Source: Tenrec ecaudatus | Lineage: Eukaryota > Chordata > Mammalia > Afrosoricida > Tenrecidae | DNA length: 64,000 bases | Direction: 5' to 3' | Assembly (NCBI RefSeq): GCF_050624435.1 | Contig: NC_134545.1 | Span: 87,262,063-87,326,062 of the forward strand | Shown here: positions 56,831 through 64,000 of the stretch, piece after piece | Numbering within the stretch: position 1 is the first letter of the stretch | How the letters are laid out: the number at the start of each line of letters is the position of its first letter | The notes under the pieces: generated by a model | Told to the model about the DNA's origin: nothing | Databases searched by the model: none | What the model saw: only the letters and a program-made list of their open reading frames with translations | Made by a program: the position numbers and the translations under genes

Positions 56831-58214
56831 GTCAGTGCCCCTAGACCCCAGGGCCAAACCCCCATTTCTGGTGTCCCCTGGGCTAGTCACACCCATCTAC
56901 GCAGACCCCCTCCTTGTCACTCCATCCCTTCCGCAGACTCCGTCGCGGTCCTCTTACATCTAAGGGTGGGAAGACCCCAGGAAAGGCCCTGGTGCCCTGG
57001 GGGCTGCCTTCCCCGCCGCCTGCGCCTGCCCAGGGCCTGTAGCTGGGGGGGGGGCGGGTGGTGGGGGCAGTCTGGGCCTGCACCGGAAGACCGTCTGTTT
57101 GAACCTTTCTCCGTGTGGGGTGGGCCAGGAGGATTGGCCCGTGGGCCCTGATACTGTTGCACAGACCCTGCTACATGTTAGCCTCTCTCTGTCTTAGTGA
57201 GCTTGGCTCCGAACAATTTGGGGATTTGGAAACACTTCTAGGAGATAATTTTAGAAACAGCCGTCTCCAGAACCTGGGGTCCTGGTTCTGCTTCTAGAAC
57301 CCTGTGAGAACTGTTATTTGGAGCAAGGAATGGAATTCGGGGCACTTGGAGCTCACCTGCCCTATACTCTGCAGATTGCTGGACAAGGGCTTGGGATTCA
57401 GGCTGTTCCTGGGCTAACATTCCAGACACTTCTTTGAAGGCTGAGAAGAATGGGAAAGAGATCAGAAGGTCAGCAGAGGCAGCCAGAGTTTGGAGGGCTC
57501 ATGGTGAGAAGTTACTGGACTCTAGCAGGAAGGGGCTGGCCCGTCTGGAGAAGCCGTTTCTTTCAATCCACAGCACGCTACCCTTTTGCGTTGAGCCCCA
57601 AAGCTTTCTTCCCCTGCAGAGTGGGCTGTGTCCTGTCTCGATTTGCCTCCTCCAGTGACGGAGAAATCAACTCCAGAGCCCCTCTCCCTCAGTGAGACTT
57701 CTGCCAAGTAACACGTGGAAACCTGGTGTGTGGGGCTCTCGAACCAAAAGCCACGCCCTCAGCAGTAGAGTCCAGGGACGCACAATGACCCTCTAGGACT
57801 GAGTAGAACGCCCTCAGGGCTCCCGTGGTGGCTTCAAACGATTGACCTTTCGAGATGAACAGGCCAGTTTGGGGCTCTCCAGGCTCACCATGGTGTGTGG
57901 GAATCACACCGTCCTAAGCAAGGGAGCCTTGGAGCCCACAGCTGCTTCCCTAAACTCACTCCTCTCCCGGTCTTTATGGTTCTGTACGGGGTGGGGGTGG
58001 GGGTGGTGTCCTTCAGAGGAACCGAGTTTTCTTGCATTGCTATGTGGTTAATCGTCTCAAATGCAGCAAGCTGGGATATTTATGGCTTCCCCTCACACTA
58101 GATCTTCAGTCATCGGCTCTGCTCTGTGCTATGCAAGAAGAGAGAAAGCAAAACAAACTGGCTAACTTGGAGAGGCCTGGGAATTCCAGAACACTTCTCT
58201 GTGCTCACACTGGA

Positions 58215-59266
58215 CCCAGACACGAACCAAGAGGCACCCGAACCAGGGAATGCATGCCTTGTTTAAAATTAGGGAAGGAGTGTTTCGGGATTTCATACTT
58301 ATTCCATCTGTCGCTGAGCAGATGATCCGAGAAGCTGGACTGGATGGAGGAGAACTCCGCATCAGGATTGGCGGAAGGTTTGTTAACAGGCTGCAATGTG
58401 CGGATGACACAACCCAAAGCTTGCCGAAAGCAAGGAGGGCTTGAAACCATGCTGATGGAGCTCAAAGTATACAGCGTCCTGGACCAGGATACGGCATTAT
58501 ATAAGTGGAGAAACGATAGAAGACATTAAGGATTGCACTTTGCTTAGATCTGTAGTCAATGCTTCTGGAAGCAGCAGTAATCAGATGATGTTTTATATTG
58601 AGCAAATCTGCTGCCTAAGACTTCTTTAAAATGCTAAAGAGCAAGGACATCACTTTGAAAACTGAGGTGCCCCTGACCCAAGCCATGGCATTTTCTATTG
58701 CCTTCTACGCAGATGGCATAGAGGCTTATATGTTGGCCTGCTAACCGAATGGGTAGTTGTTCAAAACCACCAGCTGTCCTGAGGGAGAAAGCTATACTTC
58801 TCCCATGCAGTTATGCTCTCAGAAACGCACAGGGGCAGTTCTGCCTTGTCCTGCAGGGCTGCTAAGCTCTCTGCCCACAAGTTTTGTTCTGAGCCTATGC
58901 AGGTGAAACTTGGACAAGGAGTGAGGGAGACCGGAGAAGAAGTGATGCATTTGAATGTAGGTGAAGACGCTTGAAAGGACTGTGGAGTACCAGAGGAACA
59001 AACAAGTCTGTATTGGAAGGAGTACAGCCAGAATGCTCCTTAGAATGAAGATGGTGAGGCATGTTGTTAGTAGACCAGTCCTTGAAAACAGACATGATGT
59101 TTGGTGGCATAGAAGAGAAAGCCTGTTGAGATGGATTGACAATGGCTACAACAATGGGCTCAAACAATGAAAGGGGGGATGACATAAACTGGGGATGGCG
59201 CAGGCCTGGGCAGAGGGGTGCTATGAGTCAGAACTGACTTGTTGACACAGCAGCTGCATCCATGGA
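58215..59266 (+). mobile_element. RTE-type LINE relic (reverse transcriptase C-terminal part and 3' end)
   Basis: Translation in several broken frames gives pieces typical of RTE/BovB reverse transcriptase. They are REGVFRDFILIP then EQMIREAGLD and NRLQCADDTT (the catalytic YADD motif with Cys for Tyr) near 58262-58420, KDITLKTEVP with TQAMAF near 58645-58690, and GDRRRSDAFEC with GTNKSVLEGVQPECSL near 58925-59045. Frameshifts and stops make it dead. An AfroSINE interrupts it at about 58714-58868. It ends in the tail GTGCTATGAGTCAGAACTGA that AfroSINEs also carry. Confidence 0.8.
58714..58868 (+). mobile_element. AfroSINE inserted in the RTE relic
   Basis: It reads from a tRNA-like region (GGCCTGCTAACCGAATGGGT, then CCACCAGCTGTCC) to GGGGCAGTTCTGCCTTGTCC, splitting the reverse-transcriptase frame between the TQAMAF and GDRRRSDAF pieces. 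The SINE is therefore younger than the LINE copy. Confidence 0.75.
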
Positions 59267-59382
59267 CTCAGGCACAGGAACAATTGTGAGGCTGGCACGG
59301 GACCATGCAGCATTTCATTCTGTTGTGTACACAGGCGCTATGGGTCCAAGCTGGTTTGATGGCGCCTAACAGCAGCAGCGAG
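59267..59382 (+). mobile_element. Second truncated RTE 3' end
   Basis: A second copy of the RTE terminus follows directly after the first, recognisable by CAGGAACAATTGTGAGG, TTTCATTCTGTTGTG and GATGGCGCCTAACAGCAGC. It is probably a separate, strongly 5'-truncated insertion. Confidence 0.6.
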
Positions 59383-59530
59383 AAGGAGAAGGGGAGGGGC
59401 CGGGAGGAGGAGAGAGTGGCAGGGGTAGGGTGGCGACATGGTTTTCAACAGCTTGTAGTAGAGTTGGGTTCCAGGTGGTACAGGCATCATCTAAAAACTG
59501 TAGGTAAGCCATGGAACAGAGGGGCAGCAG

Positions 59531-59550
59531 TGTGTGTGTGTGTGTGTGTG
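59531..59550 (+). repeat. TG microsatellite
   Basis: Ten TG units. Confidence 0.9.
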
Positions 59551-60109
59551 TCCATGTCCAAAGAACTGAATATGGTGCAGATTTCTGCCAATCTAGAAAA
59601 ATGACAGTGAATCATATGGATGCCCTGGTTGTGAGGTTGTGAAGGGGCTATTGCCATCAGATGCCCTCTTTGTGTGTGCCCACTGTAGGGCACTGAGCAG
59701 GGAAGGAGCATGAATGTAAATGGACAGCTCCTGCCCCCAACAAATAGGGACTCACCATCCACACCCAAAGCTGGCCCCACCGGTCTCAACCATCAAACTT
59801 TATACTTAAAGTCAGTTTCCAGCCCTGGGTGCTCCCACTGCCCATTGACTTGGTCCTGGCTGATCCCTCTGCCTGGATTGTCTCCCCAGGGGCCTGAGTC
59901 CACTCACTCTCCTCTCTCCTCTTGTGTAGCCCTCCCTGGCCCTCTCCAGAGGTGTTCTGTATAAGGTGCTGGTGCTTGTGACAGGCAGGTCTGGATGCCC
60001 CAGTCAGCCTTCCAGCATTGAGAACTATCACGTTGTTTCTGTTCAGTTGGGTCAATCCAAGCACTTAGCTCTCTCTCTCTCTTGGTATTTTCACTAAATG
60101 TGGTTCCTG

Positions 60110-60354
60110 GCTTGTTCGTTCATTGAACCAATATGATTGAGATTCGTCTGGTGCCAGGTGCTATCCCAGTATGGTAGAGAATGAACCTGTGAACAGTACA
60201 GACAGTCTGTGCCCTCTTGGAGCATATAATCTAGTGGGGCAGAGACATGTGACGACAAACAAGGAAGCATGTGACACCATGAGAGCCAGGAAGGAACATC
60301 AAGGCAGGCGAGGGAGCGAGGAGAATAGCTATTGGAGAAGGATGTGGCAATAGC
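60110..60354 (+). mobile_element. L2 LINE fragment
   Basis: GTGCCAGGTGCTATCCCAG and CCTCTTGGAGCATATAATCT are typical of the L2 3' region. Confidence 0.5.
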
Positions 60355-60690
60355 TTATTTAACCTTTTATGAATCCTCTTATTGGGGGCTCTTACGGCAA
60401 TCCATGCATCAGTTGGATCAAGCACATTTGTACATGTCTCCATCATTTTCAAAACATTTCCTACATGAACCCTTGATATCAGCTCCTCATCTTTTCTTCC
60501 CCTCCCTCCCCCCCTCCCACCCTCGTGAACCCTTAAAAAATTATAGATTATTATTGGTTTCCTATCTTACGCCGTTTACTGTTTCACTTCCCCCATGTTT
60601 CTGTTGTTTGTCCCCTTGGAGTGTGTCTGTGTGTGTTGCTATGTTGATCATTGAGATTGGTTCTCCCCTTCTCCCCGCACCTTCCTCTGT
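60355..60690 (-). mobile_element. L1-like 3' fragment, reverse orientation
   Basis: The run TTATTGGGGGCTCTTACGGC, then AAGCACATTTGTACATGTC and CTTGATATCAGCTCCTCATC, resembles a repeat I recall as very common in tenrec DNA, probably an antisense L1 3' end. It sits between two L2 pieces and so may have inserted into an older L2. Confidence 0.45.
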
Positions 60691-61050
60691 TTAAGGAGGG
60701 CAAGTGGGGAAAGCTTTCCTGAGGAGATGGTGAGTAAAAGCCTCAAACACAGAAAAGCAGGGACTTTCTGGTGAAAAGAGTTTCCAGGTGGAGAGAACAG
60801 CAAGTTCAAAGGCCTGAGGCAGAGTCTGCTTGGTTCCAGCCCAGCCGGGGACCAGCATGACTGGAGAGAGAGGGTTTGGACCAGAAGGCTGAGTGAAGAG
60901 GAGGGAGGGAACAGGGACAAAGACATGCGGTCATTTGGTGAAGGAATGAATGTCAGGGCTTTCAAAATGCAGGGACCGGAACACCCCAAACCATCTGCTT
61001 GAGAAGGTGGAATTTGAACCACGACCTCACAGGAAGCAGGAAAGAGGGAG
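60691..61050 (-). mobile_element. L2 LINE fragment
   Basis: AAAGCTTTCCTGAGGAGATG and GGAGAGAACAGCAAGTTCAA with AGGCCTGAGGCAG resemble the L2 segment usually found near the 60110 piece. The strand is uncertain. Confidence 0.4.
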
Positions 61051-62925
61051 CAGGTGGCTGTGAACATAGATGAAGGTTGGTTGGGGCCCGGGAGTGGGGG
61101 CTGTATATGATCAAATCTGTGGTTGATAGGCCTATACAAACGGGTTGAGGATGTTAATCCCCCAACACGTTAAACTTTTCTCTCCTGTCAAAACTAAAAC
61201 GAACGGGGTTGGCATTCTAGTCCACAGGACCCTGGAGTGACAGGATAAGCGGTTGGGACTTGAGTGGCCCATGACCATGACCGCAGCAGGCCCTTAGAAG
61301 GCACCTGAGCAGAACAAGGGCTCTGACACCGAAGGGGTGAGCTGCCAGACAGGGGGAGGCCCTCAGAGAACAGTGCAGACTGTCCCTCCCCCATCCCTAC
61401 TCCCCCCTCCCCCCCGCAGGCCCTACCCAGGGAGTGGGAGGGACAGTGGTCAGGCCTCCAGGTCCCCCTGCTTCAGGGAGGGATGGGAGCTTGGCTGCCT
61501 CCTCCCCCGCCAGCCAGCCACCAGCCAGAGTCAGCAGAAAACCTGGGCTCCGGGGAGGAGGAGGCGCAGAGGCAGAGCTGCGGAGGGAGCCCCGCCGGCA
61601 ATCAAGACATTTCAGAGGAAATCAAAAGCACCGACAGGGGTGGGAGGGGGTCTGGTCTGCTGTGTTCACACTTGGCGTCCCCTCCCTCAAACCAGCGCTC
61701 AAAATTCCTCCTCCAAAGTGGGTCAAGTGCAGGCTGTGGGCGTGGGCTGGGGAGGGTGGGCTGAAAGAGGGGCCTGGGCCCGCTGGTCCGAGTGCCCTCC
61801 TGGCGTGGGGGTGGGTGGGGGTGGGGGTGGCAGCAGCTGCAGGGTGGGGCGGGATGTGAGGATAAATATACACCTCCCCATGCATATGGATAAAGCACAC
61901 AGCTGCCCTGCCTGCCTCCTGTTCCTTAGGACTGTTTCAGGACTGAGGCAGGGGCTGAGGGAGTGGGGCCAGCACAGGGGGTGGGGGCCGGTGCCTGCAG
62001 CTGTGCAGACCACCCCCCTCCCCAACCTGGAACAGCATCCCAGAACCCTGAATGCCCCTTCCTCCTCTTCCTCCTCCCTCCCAACCCCCTCTCCTGTCAG
62101 ATCTCCAGGTCTCAGGGAGGAAGGGGAGAAGGGGAGGGATGAGACAGGGTGTATCCAGTGAGATGAATCCCACAGGCGCTGCGAGACACCTTGAAGGGAG
62201 AGTTTGGCTGGCTGGTGGGGCCCCAGTCTCCCAGTCTCGGGATGGGATTGCTTACACACCAAAGCTCCGTCCTTCTCTCCAGATGCAGTCTGTAGCCTCC
62301 AGGCCAGGGCGCTGCTTTGATGATGGCCTCCTTCCAGCCCCCACCTTGTCCTCAGGGGCTCCATTCCCATCCCACCCAGAAAGCCCTTCAGGCTTGCTCT
62401 GACTATGTGGCCAGGGGCAGGGAGGCTGCTGGAACAGAGCTTTGGGTTGGGCAGAGAAGGAGGAGAAGCAGGCTCAGAACTGGACAATTGCCACCCAAGT
62501 ATGGCAGCACCCCACCTTGTGCCCTACACAGGTGTACCCGGTGGCGACTCAGGGACCCCCACGCCTTACATCCTGGGAAGGGGCATCCTCTCCCAGGCCA
62601 GACAGCTGTGGCTCAGGTGACAGGTCTCCCCAGTCTCTGGAACATTCTGGTCCTTTACAGGAGCCTGTGGCGGCCTCCTGGTGTCTCTACCCAAGGATCC
62701 TCCAGGGGCCTAAGGAGGATCCAGGGCTCCTGGCATGCATGCTCCCATCCTGCCTCCCCTCCCTGTGAGCTAGGGGGACTGAGGTGGGGATCCCAGACCC
62801 TGTCCTGTCTCCCCAGCTGGAGCTGGCACTCCTTGCCCCCTCTGCTGGTGGCACCTGGAGCAGCAGGAACTCTGTGTGGGTCTGGCCCTTAGGAGAGGGT
62901 GGGAAAGAGTGAGGTGGGGCTGTTG

Positions 62926-62975
62926 CTCCCTCCCTGCTTCTGGAAGCCCACTCCCTCCCTGCTTCCGGAAGCCCA
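62926..62975 (+). repeat. 25-bp direct tandem duplication
   Basis: Unit CTCCCTCCCTGCTTCTGGAA plus GCCCA occurs twice in a row with one T/C difference. Confidence 0.9.
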
Positions 62976-64000
62976 CTGCCACGGCCTCCCAGCAGCTTTC
63001 TGAGCAGGTAAGCGCTGTGGAGCAGAGACAGGTAAGCTCTCTCTGAGCAGTGATATCAGGTAAATGACTGTGTGTCATTCTGCTGTGTGACCCTGGGCTA
63101 GTCATGGTGCTCTATGGGGCCAGCTGATGGGTCCCAGCTGCTGATCAAACAGCGATTGTAGTTTGCCCAGCTAACTCGCTCATTCGGCCTCAAATCCTTT
63201 GACCTTACCGCTTGCTATCTGAGCAAGGTCCTCCACAGGCCCACCCCCTCCTGGGCAATCCTGCCTTTCATGTTTCCTTTCTTTAGCAAAGGCTTTTTTG
63301 TCCTTGGGAAACGCTGGGAAAAGACACCTCTCCAGTATTCTTTGTGCAGGAGGGCGAAAGGTCTCCCGGTCTCCACTCAGGACCCTGCTGTCCAACGGGC
63401 TTGGGGTTCAACTCCTACCATGACCCCCCTTTTCCCTTGAAGGAGTGGTTAAATTTTGGTGGACTGCCAACTCCAAACCATGCAGGATTCTACCTACAGT
63501 GAGTGAGGTGGTCGCCAGGGTCAAAGAGAAGCCCGGTACAGTAATGACCTTACACTGTCTTGCCCCAGCCTGACCCTGTGGCGTGCTGGGGGTCAGTCCT
63601 ATTGCCAACCTATATGGCTGGTTGTGGTGGACACCATATACATACATGCGCACACGCATGGGCACTGGGTGCTGGCCCAGCACATTCAGCGCAGGGCCCA
63701 GGGATTGGTCCCCTCCTCCTGGTGGCTGCAGCATCTCCGCATTCCGCAGTGTTGGAAAAGGAAATTACCGAACAGATTGCAATTAAGGGGGACAAGCGGG
63801 GAGAGAGACAGAGGCCCTGAAATGGAGCTTGACAGAGCGCTAAACTGTGTTTTCACCCGGAGCCAATCAGGAGCCTCTGACAAAAGCCTGTCCCCACTTA
63901 CAAACCTAATTGCAGGAGGTGTGGCTGGGGTGGCCCTGGAGCCCTGGGTGTGCGGAGGGGCTGCCAGCACCTCTGGGAAGGCTGCTGGCCACTGGTGGCC

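Larger units (their letters stand above)
54291..64000. other. Intergenic region downstream of TRIM8
   Basis: 9.7 kb without a recognisable gene. It contains L2 3' ends near 54478-54700, SPIN 55189-55380, a CpG island 56290-56830, an RTE LINE relic 58215-59382 interrupted by an AfroSINE, L2 and L1-like DNA at 60110-61050, and GC-rich unassigned DNA to the end. ARL3, the next gene in human, is not reached. Confidence 0.75.

Noticed and set aside
58250..58444. 64-codon frame considered as a small gene
   Set aside because: The CADDTT motif and surrounding residues show it is a fragment of an RTE reverse transcriptase.
61337..62161. 274-codon frame
   Set aside because: Low-complexity Pro/Gly/Ser product in GC-rich DNA, with no splice signals or recognisable domain.
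1..64000. CRISPR arrays, prokaryotic operons, tRNA or rRNA genes
   Set aside because: The window has spliced vertebrate genes. No regularly spaced repeats or cloverleaf sequences other than tRNA-derived SINE parts were seen.

Overview
This is a mammalian nuclear genomic window with two protein-coding genes, both on the plus strand. The first holds the 3' two-thirds of SUFU: exons 5 to 12, coding for residues 200 to 484, plus its 3' UTR. The second is a complete TRIM8: six coding exons and 551 codons inside its CpG-island promoter region. The order SUFU then TRIM8 matches human 10q24.32. There the next gene downstream is ARL3 on the opposite strand, but no ARL3 exon is visible before the window ends.

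The interspersed repeats identify the lineage. There are many AfroSINE copies and RTE-type LINE pieces that share the AfroSINE 3' tail; both are typical of Afrotheria. There are also four short non-autonomous hAT elements with the termini of the SPIN (Space Invader) family. Two of these have perfect 8-bp target-site duplications. SPIN is known for patchy horizontal transfer among tetrapods, and tenrec is its reported afrotherian host. The best guess is therefore a tenrec such as Echinops telfairi. This is inference from repeats, not a database match.

Layout: 1-31554 SUFU coding part, with a 13-kb intron 8 and an 8.2-kb intron 10; 31555 to about 34345 SUFU 3' UTR; 34350-38880 repeat-rich intergenic DNA with SPIN, AfroSINE, RTE, L2 and MIR pieces; 38880-41960 the large TRIM8 CpG island; 41361-53412 TRIM8 coding exons, with an 8.2-kb first intron that appears to use a GC donor; 53413 to about 54290 TRIM8 3' UTR; 54290-64000 intergenic DNA with a second, smaller CpG island at 56.3-56.8 kb, an RTE reverse-transcriptase relic at 58.2-59.4 kb and old L2 and L1-like pieces.

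The genes are neighbours but not an operon. SUFU encodes the negative regulator of GLI transcription factors in Hedgehog signalling. TRIM8 encodes a RING-type E3 ubiquitin ligase acting in cytokine/STAT, NF-kB and p53 pathways. All exon coordinates come from reading splice sites and matching the reading frame. All eight SUFU exons have the same lengths as my memory of the human exons. I saw no new gene system, CRISPR array, tRNA or rRNA. The most unusual content is the horizontally transferred DNA transposon copies, the LINE/SINE shared-tail pairs, and a few splicing and regulatory details listed in the findings.
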